Assembly: GCA_016218375.1 (NCBI GenBank)
Contig: JACREG010000056.1
Span: forward strand, 1-39,993
DNA length: 39,993 nt
From: Gammaproteobacteria bacterium
GTDB taxonomy: Bacteria; Pseudomonadota; Gammaproteobacteria; Thiohalobacterales; Thiohalobacteraceae
Direction of reading: 5' to 3'
Shown here: piece by piece, positions 9,562-19,384 of the stretch
Position numbering within the stretch: the stretch's first letter is position 1
How the letters are laid out: each line of letters opens with the position of its first letter
Notes under the pieces: model-generated
The model's database searches: none
What the model was told of the DNA's origin: nothing
The model's input: only the letters and a program-made list of their open reading frames with translations
Position numbers and translations under genes: made by a program

Positions 9562-11400
9562 ATGGCAGTATCGCAGCGTTATCTCCATCTGGTTCTGATC
9601 GGGCTGGTGCAGGGGCTGGTCCTGTACGGTCTGTACCGCGGCTACGAACACAATTTGGTGCCGCCCGAGGCGGCGACGGCGTTCAATGCGCTGCTGATGC
9701 CGGCACTGTTCCTGCCGCTGGTCGTGTTCTGGACACAGGACCTCCTGACAGGGAAACTGCGTGGTCTTTTCTGTCTGCTGATTGCAGTGATCGCAGCGGC
9801 ATTCGGCATTTATCACGCCACGACCGCCTTCCCGGTGCTGAGCGGGAACCGCATCGTCCTGGTCGGGTTCCCGGTGATGTTCGCCTTTGCCGTAGCGGCA
9901 TTCATCAGTGTGCCGCTGATGAGCGGCCGCGCGCAGGATGCCGTGACGCTGCCGGTACTGCGCTACTGGGACTATGCGCGGCTGTTCGACGATGCCTGGC
10001 GCAATGCCGTACTCAGCCTGCAGGCGCTGGTGCTGACCTGTCTGTTCTGGGGCATTCTCGAGATCGGTGCGCAACTGTTCGCGCTGATCGGCGTGGAATG
10101 GATACGCGACGAGCTGCTGCACAAATCCTGGTTCGCCATTCCGTTGACCACCACCAGCTTTGCCTTTGGCTTCCGCGCCGGCCTGCGCCGCGCGGACTTC
10201 ACGCGCGCCCTGCGCAATCATTGGCTGACCATTACGGCTTGGCTGCTTGTGGTGGTGAGCGTGATCGGCAGCGGCTTCATCCTGACCGCACTCGGCGGTG
10301 TCGGTACGCTGTTCGAGCGCGGCGTGTCGGCGGTCTTCCTGCTGTGGTTCGTGGCCTTCTGGGTCAAGTTCTACAATTGTGCGTTCCAGACCGGCGCTTC
10401 GGTCAGCACGATCTTCGGTCGCGCGCTGCGTGCGTTCCTGGGTTTCGCCACAGTGCCGATGCTGGTGATGGCCGGCTTCGCGGCCTATGCAATGTATCTG
10501 CGCATCGCGCAACATGGCCTGACGCCTGACCGCATATGGGGTCTCCTGGTCGTGGCGGCCGCGCTTATCTATGGCGGTGGCTATGCGCTCGGCCTGCGTC
10601 CGCGTCTGGGCGCGCCTTGGTTGAAGACGTTGCCGGCGACCAATGTGCTCGCGGCGCTGGCGATCCTGCTGAGTATCCTGCTGCTGCTCTCGCCGGTACT
10701 CGATCCGCGACGTCTGGCGGTCGACGACCAGCTCGCGCGGCTCGCCGCAGGAAAGATCGCGCCGGAGGCCTTCGATGCGCAGATGTTCGTCGACGCGGGG
10801 CGTTACGGTTACGATGTTCTGCAGCGCCACGCCGCCGAGCGCGATGCACAGGGCGAGGTTACAGCGCTGGCTGGCCGCGCGCAGGAGGCTTTGCAGGCTG
10901 CGCGCAATCAAAGCGTGTACAGCGAGGCGGAAAGGCAAGTGAGTCTGGCGGATGATTTTGCGGCGCGGCTGGAGGTCTTCCCGCACGGTACCGAGGTTCC
11001 CGCAGGCTTGATCGAGGCGATCACACGCGAAGTCGATAGCTGGGAAAAATGGCAACAGGACAAAAGCTGCTTTGCCGAGCACGCGTTGATCCGCTGCCCG
11101 TTGCTGCGGGTGGATCTCAACGGGGACGGCGCGGAAGAGGCGGTGTTATGGGAAGATCGCGATCTCAATAGCGGGCGCGTATATCAAATGCGGCAGGGAA
11201 AGTGGCTCGCGGTGGGCGAGATCCGTGGTGAGAGTTATGCGGATCGGGCCGAAGTGTGGAGTGCCTTGCGGAAAGGCGATATCAGCGCGCGCCCAAGCGC
11301 CTGGCAAGATCTGCATATCGGCAAGCAACGGCTGGATGTGAACGAATGGGAAACAAGCGAGTCGCAATCAGACGAGGCATGCACGGAAACGGCCAAGTGA
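9562..11400 (+). CDS. DUF4153-type multi-pass membrane protein
   Basis: 612 aa, many TM segments in the first ~350 aa, soluble C-terminal region; overall resembles DUF4153 proteins. Confidence 0.75.
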   Translation: MAVSQRYLHLVLIGLVQGLVLYGLYRGYEHNLVPPEAATAFNALLMPALFLPLVVFWTQDLLTGKLRGLFCLLIAVIAAAFGIYHATTAFPVLSGNRIVLVGFPVMFAFAVAAFISVPLMSGRAQDAVTLPVLRYWDYARLFDDAWRNAVLSLQALVLTCLFWGILEIGAQLFALIGVEWIRDELLHKSWFAIPLTTTSFAFGFRAGLRRADFTRALRNHWLTITAWLLVVVSVIGSGFILTALGGVGTLFERGVSAVFLLWFVAFWVKFYNCAFQTGASVSTIFGRALRAFLGFATVPMLVMAGFAAYAMYLRIAQHGLTPDRIWGLLVVAAALIYGGGYALGLRPRLGAPWLKTLPATNVLAALAILLSILLLLSPVLDPRRLAVDDQLARLAAGKIAPEAFDAQMFVDAGRYGYDVLQRHAAERDAQGEVTALAGRAQEALQAARNQSVYSEAERQVSLADDFAARLEVFPHGTEVPAGLIEAITREVDSWEKWQQDKSCFAEHALIRCPLLRVDLNGDGAEEAVLWEDRDLNSGRVYQMRQGKWLAVGEIRGESYADRAEVWSALRKGDISARPSAWQDLHIGKQRLDVNEWETSESQSDEACTETAK

Positions 11401-11440
11401 TGTGAGCAGTCGGGCGGTTTGTGGCGCGGGGTTTTAGAGC

Positions 11441-11474
11441 GGTCCGTGGCGCGTTCGCTTCTGCGCCACGGACC
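11441..11474. terminator. Possible bidirectional terminator or structured element between convergent genes
   Basis: Perfect 12-bp inverted repeat GGTCCGTGGCGC/GCGCCACGGACC, 10-nt loop; no clear U-tract. Confidence 0.4.
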
Positions 11475-11479
11475 TGCGG

Positions 11480-11716
11480 TCACAGTTTCTTATGCGCGCC
11501 GTCGCAAAAGGGTTTCTTGGCGCTGTGCTTGCAACCGCACAGCCACACCTTGGTTTTTTCCGCGAGTTCGAATTTCTGTGGCGCGAAGTCGCTGCCCTTG
11601 TGCGAACCGTCGCAGAACGGCTGAGTCTTGGATTTGCCGCAGGCGCACCACCAATAAGTGCCGGCCTCCAGTTCCAGAACATACGGGGCCTTCTGTGCGA
11701 TATCCGGTTCTGCCAT
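11480..11716 (-). CDS. CDGSH iron-sulfur domain protein with two CDGSH motifs
   Basis: CACGKSKTQPFCDGSHKG and CGCKHSAKKPFCDGAHKK motifs; start at MAEPDIA. Confidence 0.92.
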   Translation of the reverse strand: MAEPDIAQKAPYVLELEAGTYWWCACGKSKTQPFCDGSHKGSDFAPQKFELAEKTKVWLCGCKHSAKKPFCDGAHKKL

Positions 11717-11850
11717 GCTGCCTCCAAAAAATGGTCGCGATGAAATTGCCGGCACGATACCCTGGGGGGCTGGGCGCGTAAAGCCCGCGGGATTTGCGGT
11801 TATTGCCGTGCGCCGACTTGTCTAGCCACATCACCAAGGGCATAGTCTGC

Positions 11851-12330
11851 ATGGGGGAAATCATGCGCCATTCATCGTCGTCCAATTCGCGTTTGTGCCT
11901 GCTGCTACTGCTGTGCATCGGCGGCATGTCCGCGTCGGCCGAGGTCTATCGATGGACCGACGCCGAGGGACGTGCGCACTTCGGCGATCGTCCGCCGTTG
12001 TCCGGTGCCCGCAGCGTGGATGTGCCGGCAAACACCGGTTCGCCGGCGCCCACGCCGGCAGAACGTCTGGAAAAGCAGCGCGCGTTGCTGCGCGCCTTCG
12101 AGGAAGAACGTCGCCAGCATCGCGATGTTCGGGAAAAGACACAACACGACAAGGCCGAGCGCCAGCGCAACTGTGTCCAGGCCCGCGACCGTTTACAGTC
12201 CTACGAACATTCCTCCGGCATCTACGATCTGGATGCGCAGGGCGAACGCGTCTTTCTGGACGACACGCAACGCGAGCAGTTCATGGCGGAACGACGCCAG
12301 GATGTGGAGACGTGGTGCGGTAAGCCGTAA
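11851..12330 (+). CDS. DUF4124 domain-containing exported protein
   Basis: Signal peptide followed by AEVYRWTDAEGRAHFGDRPP, then a charged coiled region. Alternative start 11863. Confidence 0.78.
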   Translation: MGEIMRHSSSSNSRLCLLLLLCIGGMSASAEVYRWTDAEGRAHFGDRPPLSGARSVDVPANTGSPAPTPAERLEKQRALLRAFEEERRQHRDVREKTQHDKAERQRNCVQARDRLQSYEHSSGIYDLDAQGERVFLDDTQREQFMAERRQDVETWCGKP

Positions 12331-12385
12331 CGTCGCGTGCGACGCATGCGACGGCGATTCCAAAGAAGACCGCCGTTATGCGCTT

Positions 12386-13240
12386 TCAGCCTTCCAGCAG
12401 ACGCTTGAAGAACTCCGGCATCGCCCACGCCGCGCGGTGAATGTCGGCGTTGTAGTACACGGTCTCGAAGGCTTTGTTGCGCGCATCGGTCTCGCGGAAG
12501 GTTTTCAGATCGAGATTCTTGCCGGCCATGGTGCAACTCCACCAGCCGGACGGATACACCGGTTGCGGAAAGAACAGCGTTTGCGTCTGACCGAAGCCGG
12601 CGGCGCGCATCGCTGCATGCAGCGCCTTGAGAATCTTGCCGTGATACAGCGGCGATTCGCTCTGCTGCACGATCACGCCTTTATCGCCCAACGCGCGGAA
12701 ACAAGCGCGGAAGAACGCCTCGGTGAACAGACCCTCGGCCGGACCGACCGGGTCGGTACTGTCGACAATCACCACGTCGATGCTGCCGGGCGCGGCGTCC
12801 TTCATGAACTTGATGCCGTCGTCGAACAACAGGTGCGCGCGCGGGTCGTTGTTACGCTCGCACAGCTCCGGGAAGAATTGCTCCGACACGCGCGTGACGC
12901 GCTCGTCGATCTCCACCTGCCAGGCCGCTTCGACGCCGGGGTGCTTGAGCACTTCGCGCAGCGTGCCGCAATCGCCGCCGCCGATGATGACCACCTTCTT
13001 CGGCGCCGGATGGGTGAACAACACCGGATGCGTCATCATTTCGTGATACAGGAAGTTATCGCGGCCCGAAACCATGTACAGCCCGTCGATGGTCATCAGA
13101 TTGCCGTAGTCTTCGGTGGCGAACACCTCGATGCGCTGGAACGCGCTCTGCTCCTCGTGCAGCTTTTTCGTCAGCTTGAGCGAGAAGGCCGAGCCGGCGT
13201 CCGCGTGAATTTCCGTGAACCAATCATTGCCGAGAGTCAT
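12386..13240 (-). CDS. speE: Spermidine synthase (polyamine aminopropyltransferase)
   Basis: MTLGNDWFTEIHADAGSAFSLKLTKKLHEEQSAFQRIEVFATEDYGNLMTIDG...; VVIIGGGDCGTLREVLKH; VDVVIVDSTDPVGPAEGLF. Confidence 0.95.
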   Translation of the reverse strand: MTLGNDWFTEIHADAGSAFSLKLTKKLHEEQSAFQRIEVFATEDYGNLMTIDGLYMVSGRDNFLYHEMMTHPVLFTHPAPKKVVIIGGGDCGTLREVLKHPGVEAAWQVEIDERVTRVSEQFFPELCERNNDPRAHLLFDDGIKFMKDAAPGSIDVVIVDSTDPVGPAEGLFTEAFFRACFRALGDKGVIVQQSESPLYHGKILKALHAAMRAAGFGQTQTLFFPQPVYPSGWWSCTMAGKNLDLKTFRETDARNKAFETVYYNADIHRAAWAMPEFFKRLLEG

Positions 13241-13361
13241 AGCTGCGCCCTGTGTCGAACGGGGAAATTTGGGGGAGGCAAAGATACCGGATTCGTGCCC
13301 GATCTGTATACGGGGGATAGATGAATCCCGTAGCCGAGCCTGTGGGGCGCAGCGTAGAACC

Positions 13362-13446
13362 TGTAGCCCGGATGCAGCGCAGCGTAATCCGGGAGTGCGC
13401 CCCACCATCCCGGATTACGGTCCTTCAGACCTCCATCCGGGCTACG
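13362..13446. repeat. Dispersed palindromic repeat, GTAGCCCGGATGxAGCGCAGCGTAATCCGGG family
   Basis: GTAGCCCGGATGCAGCGCAGCGTAATCCGGGAG with inverted TCCCGGATTACGG...CATCCGGGCTAC; same family at 26967-27143. Confidence 0.85.
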
Positions 13447-13503
13447 GATTCCAGCGGATAATGCCTTTCGCCGGCGGCGGCTATCGAGTATCTTTCCGGG
13501 CCT

Positions 13504-15384
13504 ATGTGGAGCCTCGACCAAACCCGTAACACCTACAGCCTCGACCATTGGGGCGGCGGCTATTTCGACGTCAACGAACAGGGCCATCTGCTGGCGCGGC
13601 CGCGCCGCGGGGTGGACACGCCGGGCGTCGATCTCTACGCGCTCGCCGCCGCCTGCCGCGACCAGGGGCTGACCCTGCCGGTGCTGGTGCGCTTCACCGA
13701 TATCTTGCGCGATCGCGTCGATACGCTGTGCAACGCCTTTGCCGCCGCGCGCGCCGCCGACGATTATCAAGGCCGCTACACCGCCGTCTATCCGATCAAG
13801 GTCAATCAGCAGCAGAGCGTGGTCGCCGAAATCCTCGGTCACGGCGCCGGCCGCGTCGGCCTGGAGGCCGGCAGCAAACCGGAGTTGATGGCGGTGTTGG
13901 CGCTGTCGCGTCCCGGCGGCACGATTATCTGCAACGGTTACAAGGACCGCGAATACATCCGCCTGGCGCTGATCGGCAAACGCCTCGGTCATCGCGTGTT
14001 TATCGTCGTGGAAAAACTTTCCGAGCTGGATCTGGTGATTCAGGAATCGCGCGCGCTCGGCATCGAGCCGCTGCTCGGTCTGCGCGTGCGGCTGGCCTCC
14101 ATCGGCGCCGGCAAATGGCAGAACACCGGCGGCGAGAAGGCCAAGTTCGGTCTCAACGCCACGCAAGTGCTCGCGCTCGTCGAACACCTGCGCAGCGCCG
14201 GCATGCTCAATAGCCTGCAACTGCTGCACTGTCATCTTGGTTCGCAGATCGCCAACATCCGCGATATCCAACGCGGCATGCGCGAAGTCGCGCGCTACTT
14301 CGCCGAGTTGCATGCTTTGGGCGTGCCGCTGGCCAACGTCGACGTCGGCGGCGGACTCGGCATCGACTACGAAGGCACGCATTCGCGCAGCTTCTGCTCC
14401 GTCAATTACTCGGTGGAGGAATACGCGCACAATGTCGTGCATGCGCTGTGGGAAGTCTGCACCGAACACGCCTTGCCCCATCCGGACATCGTCACCGAAT
14501 CCGGTCGCGCCATGACCGCGCACCACGCCATGCTCATCACCAACGTGATCGACAGCGAAGCGGCGCCGGGCGCGGGCGAGATCGAACCGCCGAGCGACGA
14601 CGACCCGCTCATCATCCAAGACCTGTGGCAGGTGCTGGAAAACCTCGAAGGCCGTTCGGTGCTGGAGGCCTACCACGACGCCGTGCACTGGCTGGGCGAG
14701 GCGCAGTCGATGTACCTGCACGGCATCATCGATCTCGGCCAGCGCGCGCGCATCGAAACCTTGTACGCGACTATCTGCCAGCGCGTGCGCGCCCTGCTCA
14801 AGAGCAGCCGCAGCGCGCACCGCGAAGTGTTGGACGAGCTCAACGAAAAACTTGCCGACAAATATTTCATCAACCTGTCGGTGTTCCAGTCCATGCCGGA
14901 CGTGTGGGCCATCGAACAGATCTTTCCCATCGTGCCGCTGCACCGCCTCGACGAAGCGCCCACGCGCCGCGCCGTGTTGCAGGATCTGACCTGCGATTCC
15001 GACGGCCGCATCGACCAGTACGTCGACAACGACGGTATAGAGAGCACGCTGCCGGTGCATCCGTATCGCCCCGGCGACGAATACCTGCTCGGCATCTTCC
15101 TGGTCGGCGCCTATCAGGAAATCCTCGGCGACATGCACAACCTGTTCGGCGATACCGACGCCGTGAACGTCACGCTGACCGGCGACGGTGGTTACGAACT
15201 GTCCCAACCCGAGCGCGGCGACACCATCGACGAACTGTTGCGCTATGTACACTTCGACACCAACGCCCTGCGCGCCGCCTATCACGACAAAATCGCTGCC
15301 GCCGCGCTGTCGGAACAGGAGCGTGCCTTCTTCACGACGGAACTCGAAGACGGCCTGACGGGCTATACCTATTTGGAAGATTGA
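13504..15384 (+). CDS. speA: Biosynthetic arginine decarboxylase
   Basis: 626 aa; YPIKVNQQQSVVAEIL PLP-Lys motif, GLEAGSKPELMAVLAL; divergent from speE. Confidence 0.96.
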   Translation: MWSLDQTRNTYSLDHWGGGYFDVNEQGHLLARPRRGVDTPGVDLYALAAACRDQGLTLPVLVRFTDILRDRVDTLCNAFAAARAADDYQGRYTAVYPIKVNQQQSVVAEILGHGAGRVGLEAGSKPELMAVLALSRPGGTIICNGYKDREYIRLALIGKRLGHRVFIVVEKLSELDLVIQESRALGIEPLLGLRVRLASIGAGKWQNTGGEKAKFGLNATQVLALVEHLRSAGMLNSLQLLHCHLGSQIANIRDIQRGMREVARYFAELHALGVPLANVDVGGGLGIDYEGTHSRSFCSVNYSVEEYAHNVVHALWEVCTEHALPHPDIVTESGRAMTAHHAMLITNVIDSEAAPGAGEIEPPSDDDPLIIQDLWQVLENLEGRSVLEAYHDAVHWLGEAQSMYLHGIIDLGQRARIETLYATICQRVRALLKSSRSAHREVLDELNEKLADKYFINLSVFQSMPDVWAIEQIFPIVPLHRLDEAPTRRAVLQDLTCDSDGRIDQYVDNDGIESTLPVHPYRPGDEYLLGIFLVGAYQEILGDMHNLFGDTDAVNVTLTGDGGYELSQPERGDTIDELLRYVHFDTNALRAAYHDKIAAAALSEQERAFFTTELEDGLTGYTYLED

Positions 15385-15394
15385 GGGTGACGAT

Positions 15395-15495
15395 GGGAAC
15401 CGCCAAGACGCCAAGATCGCCAAGTACACTTAATGAAAAAACTTGTTTGGTTTCTCGCCTCGTTATTCTTGGCGTTCTTGGCGCCTTGGCGGTTC
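15395..15495. repeat. Inverted repeat cluster of CGCCAAG units
   Basis: GGGAACCGCCAAGACGCCAAGATCGCCAAG ... CTTGGCGTTCTTGGCGCCTTGGCGGTTC; second cluster at 38930-39068. Confidence 0.85.
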
Positions 15496-15505
15496 AAAAA
15501 TAGAT

Positions 15506-16408
15506 ATGTCGGATGAAGCAACCAAAGTCGGTGTGATTGGTCTCGGCGCCATGGGTGCGCCGATGGCGCGCAATCTCGCGCGTGCCGGATTGCTTGCGGC
15601 GGTGTGGAATCGCACGGCCAGCAAGTCCGATGAATTGGTTGCGGAGTTGGGCGTCGTGCGTGCGCACGATCCCGCCGATCTCGCGCGCCGCTGCGACCTC
15701 ATCCTCACCTGTGTGTCCGCGGACGGCGATCTGCTGGCGGTGATCGACGCGTTGCTGCCGGGTTTGAGCGCCGGCAAGATCATCGTCGATACCTCCACCG
15801 TGCAGCCGGTGACCGCCATCGAGATCGCGCAGCGTCTGGAAAAGACCGGCTGCGCATTCCTGGATGCGCCGGTGTCCGGCGGTGTCGAAGGCGCGCGCCA
15901 AGGCTCGTTGGCGATCATGGTCGGCGGTAGCACGGCTACGCTGGAACGCGCGCGCCCCGTATTGAACGCCATCGGCAACCGCATTGCGCACATGGGGCCG
16001 GTCGGCAATGGGCAGGCCACCAAGGCGGTGAATCAGATCATGTGCGCCGGCATCAATCACGCCGTCACCGAAGCACTGGCCTTCGCCGAGGATCAGGGTC
16101 TGCCGCTCGACAAAGTGATCGAAGTGGTCAGCGGCGGCGCGGCCGGCAACTGGTTCCTGGAAAAGCGCGGACCGACTATGGTGCGCTGCACCTTCGCGCC
16201 TGGTTTCAAAGTCGCGCTGCATTACAAGGATCTCGCCATCTGCAAGGCCATCGCCGAACAGCGCGGCGTCATGTTGCCGGTGGTGGAGTTGACGCTGACG
16301 CAATACCGGCGACTGCTGGATGCGGGGTACGGCGACGAAGATATCTCGGCGCTGTACCGCGAGAAGCGCAAGTTATTCGATAAGGAATGCGAATCGGAGG
16401 CGCAATAG
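15506..16408 (+). CDS. NAD(P)-dependent oxidoreductase, 3-hydroxyisobutyrate dehydrogenase family
   Basis: VGVIGLGAMGAPMARNLARAG; FLDAPVSGGVEGARQGSLAIMVGG; NQIMCAGINHAVTEAL. Confidence 0.9.
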   Translation: MSDEATKVGVIGLGAMGAPMARNLARAGLLAAVWNRTASKSDELVAELGVVRAHDPADLARRCDLILTCVSADGDLLAVIDALLPGLSAGKIIVDTSTVQPVTAIEIAQRLEKTGCAFLDAPVSGGVEGARQGSLAIMVGGSTATLERARPVLNAIGNRIAHMGPVGNGQATKAVNQIMCAGINHAVTEALAFAEDQGLPLDKVIEVVSGGAAGNWFLEKRGPTMVRCTFAPGFKVALHYKDLAICKAIAEQRGVMLPVVELTLTQYRRLLDAGYGDEDISALYREKRKLFDKECESEAQ

Positions 16409-16448
16409 CGCGTAATCCATCGTCTGCGTGCCGAACGTCGGACGTTAC

Positions 16449-16556
16449 ATTCCCCTTTCCCCTCGCGGGAGAGGGGCCAGGGGAGAGGGGCAGCGGGCAA
16501 TCAACTTCATCACCCTCTCCCCAACCCTCACCTGTCAAGGGGGAGGGAGCAACCAT
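16449..16556. repeat. C/G-tract repeat (CCCCTTTCCCCTCGCGGGAGAGGGG ... CACCCTCTCCCC ... GGGGGAGGGAG)
   Basis: Internally palindromic C-rich/G-rich intergenic block between the dehydrogenase gene and ppnP. Confidence 0.6.
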
Positions 16557-16583
16557 GCTCAATCATCACTGGGATGCAAACAC

Positions 16584-16892
16584 ATGAGCTACAAGAACGT
16601 CGAAATCCGCAAGAAGGCCAACGTCTATCACGACGGCAAGGTCACCAGCCGCACCGTCATCACCAGCAGCGGCGAGATGAAAACCCTCGGCGTGATGCTG
16701 CCTGGTCTTTATCGCTTCAGCACCGAGGCGGCGGAAGTGATGGAACTGACGCAAGGCAAGTGCCGCGTGAAACTCGCCGGCGAAGATCATTGGAGCGATT
16801 ACGCCGGCGGCGAGAGCTTCAACGTGCCCGGCAATTCGCACTTCGAAATCGAAGTCGCCGAACTGCTCGACTACGTCTGTCACTTCGGCTAA
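16584..16892 (+). CDS. ppnP: Pyrimidine/purine nucleoside phosphorylase (PpnP/YaiE family)
   Basis: MSYKNVEIRKKANVYHDGKVTSRTVITSSGEMKTLGVMLPGLYRFSTEAAEVMELTQGKCRVKL; FNVPGNSHFEI. Confidence 0.92.
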   Translation: MSYKNVEIRKKANVYHDGKVTSRTVITSSGEMKTLGVMLPGLYRFSTEAAEVMELTQGKCRVKLAGEDHWSDYAGGESFNVPGNSHFEIEVAELLDYVCHFG

Positions 16893-16909
16893 TTCCGAGG
16901 ATCATCAGA

Positions 16910-18385
16910 GTGGCCAAACGTCGCGCAGCCGAGACACCGAACCGCGAACACGTCGCGCTGCGCTGGCGGCGTACCAAAATCGTCGCCACGCTCGGACCGG
17001 CCTCGGCGGTGTCCGAGGTGCTCGAACGGCTGGTGACGGCGGGTGTGGACGTGATCCGCCTCAACATGTCGCACGGCGATCACGCGAGTCATCGCGACAA
17101 CGTGCGGCGCATCCGCGCCAGTGCCGAACGCAACGGCAAGCACATCGCGATCCTGATGGACTTGTGCGGGCCTAAAATCCGCGTCGGACATTTCGCCGAC
17201 GGCGGCATCGAGCTGCGCGAGGACGCGACGGTCACCGTGACCACCGCCGCCGTTACCGGGCGCGACGGATTGATTCCCTCGCAGTACAAACATCTCGCCC
17301 GCGACGTGACCAAGGGCGAACGCATCCTGCTCGACGACGGCAAGTTGGAACTGCGTGTGCTGGCGGTGTCCGGCAACGAAGTGCGTTGTCGTGTCGTACA
17401 CGGCGGACGGCTCACCGACAACAAGGGCATGAACCTGCCCGACTCGAAACTGTCGACGCCGGCACTCACCGATAAAGACAAGCGCGACGCGCAACTGGCC
17501 GTCGAACTCGGTGTGGATTTTCTTGCGCTAAGCTTCGTGCGCGCGGCGGCGGATGTCACACAGTTACAGCGCTTTCTCGCGCGGCACAAGGCCGACATCC
17601 CGATCATCAGCAAAATCGAACGCCCCGAGGCGGTCGAGGCCATCGATGAAATTCTCGATGTGTCCTACGGCATCATGGTGGCGCGCGGCGATCTCGGCAT
17701 CGAACTGCCCGCCGAGCGCGTGCCGCTGATTCAACGCGATCTGATCGAGCGCGCGCGCCAGCATGCCGTGCCGGTGATCGTCGCCACGCAAATGCTGGAA
17801 TCCATGCTCACCTCCGCGCGACCCACGCGTGCCGAGGTCGGCGACGTCGCCGGTGCCGCCTTGACCTCCGCCGACGCGGTGATGCTCTCGGCGGAAACCG
17901 CCAGCGGAAAATTTCCGGTCGAAGCGGTGCTGACCATGGACCGCATCCTGCGCGAGATCGAACGCCATCAATGGCACAACGGCCGCTTCGTCGCCGATGC
18001 CGCCGTAGTCGGTAACGAAAAACACTTCAGCGACCGCGAGGCCGTCGCGCACGCCGCCGTGGACCTCGCGCACGATCTCAAACTCGCCGCGCTGGTAATC
18101 CCGACCATGAGCGGCACTACCGCGCGCATCATGGCCGCGCACCGCGTCACCGCGCCGCTGATCGGCGTGTGCGCCCGCGACGCCATCAGCCGTCGCCTCG
18201 CATTGCATTGGGGTGTCGTCCCCGTGCAAGTGCAGGAATCGGACACCCACGACTGGCGCCACCTCTGCGAACTCGTCGCCCCGCGCGTCGGCCTGAACGG
18301 CAAAGGCCATCAGTTGCTGGTGCTCGCCGGCTTCAGCGACGAGCCCGGACACAACGAACCGGTGATGAAGTTGTTGCGCTTGTGA
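16910..18385 (+). CDS. pyk: Pyruvate kinase
   Basis: RRTKIVATLGPAS; IRLNMSHGDH; ILMDLCGPKIRVG; GIMVARGDLGIELPAERVPLIQRDLI; SADAVMLSAETASGKFPVEAV. GTG start. Confidence 0.95.
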   Translation: MAKRRAAETPNREHVALRWRRTKIVATLGPASAVSEVLERLVTAGVDVIRLNMSHGDHASHRDNVRRIRASAERNGKHIAILMDLCGPKIRVGHFADGGIELREDATVTVTTAAVTGRDGLIPSQYKHLARDVTKGERILLDDGKLELRVLAVSGNEVRCRVVHGGRLTDNKGMNLPDSKLSTPALTDKDKRDAQLAVELGVDFLALSFVRAAADVTQLQRFLARHKADIPIISKIERPEAVEAIDEILDVSYGIMVARGDLGIELPAERVPLIQRDLIERARQHAVPVIVATQMLESMLTSARPTRAEVGDVAGAALTSADAVMLSAETASGKFPVEAVLTMDRILREIERHQWHNGRFVADAAVVGNEKHFSDREAVAHAAVDLAHDLKLAALVIPTMSGTTARIMAAHRVTAPLIGVCARDAISRRLALHWGVVPVQVQESDTHDWRHLCELVAPRVGLNGKGHQLLVLAGFSDEPGHNEPVMKLLRL

Positions 18386-18390
18386 GGGTT

Positions 18391-18412
18391 GCCGATATGC
18401 GATCGGCTTTTC
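18391..18412 (+). terminator. Intrinsic terminator after pyk
   Basis: GCCGAT-loop-ATCGGC followed by TTTTCTT. Confidence 0.65.
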
Positions 18413-18413
18413 T

Positions 18414-19202
18414 TCACCCCAGCGACGGTTCGATCAGATCGCGATAGGCACGCCAGGTGGCGTGACCGAGCAGCGGGAAGAAAAACACCAAGCCGACGCA
18501 ATAGGTCAGATAGCCGACCGCGATCAGTGCCACGATGATGGCCGCCCACAGCAACATGACCTGCGGATTTTCCCGCACCGCCCAGAGACTGGTCATCAGT
18601 GCCGTGGCGACATTCACCTTGCGGTCGAGCAGCATCGGCAGCGACACCACGCTCAGCGCGAATACCACCGCGGCCAACACCGCACCGAACACGGTATAGG
18701 CCACCACGAAGGCCATATGCCCGCCGGAGGTCATGACCTCACCGACCAGACTTTCCACGGCGAGGGTGTTGTCGGTCAGGAACAGCGCAACCAGAATCGC
18801 CGACATGCGTTCCCAAGCGATCAGCAAAATTATCAACAACGCGGCATACAAACCGATGGACGAGGCATTCCCGCGCCACGCTATCAGACTGTGGCGAATG
18901 CTCGGCCGCATGCCGGCGTCGATCTGTCGGCTGAGGTCATAGAAGCCAATCGCCAAGAACGGTGCCAGCAACAAAAATCCCGTGGTCATCGCCATTGCCA
19001 AATGCACCTGCGACCACGCGTATCCGGCCAACAGAGAGCCCAAGCCGGCAAACACCACGCCGTAACCGAGACTGATGGGCCAACTGCGTCGCAAGTCGGT
19101 CGCGCCGTCTCTAAGCCAACACAACGGACTGTCGATCGGCACGATGCGAATTCCCGGGTATTCCATATGCCGCGAATGCGGTCTGAAAATAGTTCTTTCC
19201 AT
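18414..19202 (-). CDS. DUF2189 domain-containing integral membrane protein
   Basis: Multi-TM; DLRRSWPISLGYGVVFAGLGSLL...LLAPFLAIGFYDLSRQIDAG; NPQVMLLWAAIIVALIAVGY. Confidence 0.8.
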   Translation of the reverse strand: MERTIFRPHSRHMEYPGIRIVPIDSPLCWLRDGATDLRRSWPISLGYGVVFAGLGSLLAGYAWSQVHLAMAMTTGFLLLAPFLAIGFYDLSRQIDAGMRPSIRHSLIAWRGNASSIGLYAALLIILLIAWERMSAILVALFLTDNTLAVESLVGEVMTSGGHMAFVVAYTVFGAVLAAVVFALSVVSLPMLLDRKVNVATALMTSLWAVRENPQVMLLWAAIIVALIAVGYLTYCVGLVFFFPLLGHATWRAYRDLIEPSLG

Positions 19203-19384
19203 GATGGCAGCCTCCTCTGGTACGAACCGGACAGAGGAAGTGTAGTGCGCCCGCGAGGACGTGTGAGGCGAGTATGGGGTCGATTCAAACACACTTCATG
19301 GTGAAAATAGGCGGCATAACGGCGCGTGTTAACCGAACTCACCGATTCGTGGTTGAGTCGCCGTCATTCGGTTTGAGATACCTG

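Noticed and set aside
13237-15429. 730-aa minus-strand ORF antisense to speA
   Set aside because: Long antisense ORF caused by high GC; plus strand clearly encodes arginine decarboxylase.
19311-19380. Possible seventh attC downstream of DUF488 (GCATAAC ... GTTGAGT)
   Set aside because: Core-like ends exist, but the internal arms do not pair as in sites 1-6; coincidence is likely.
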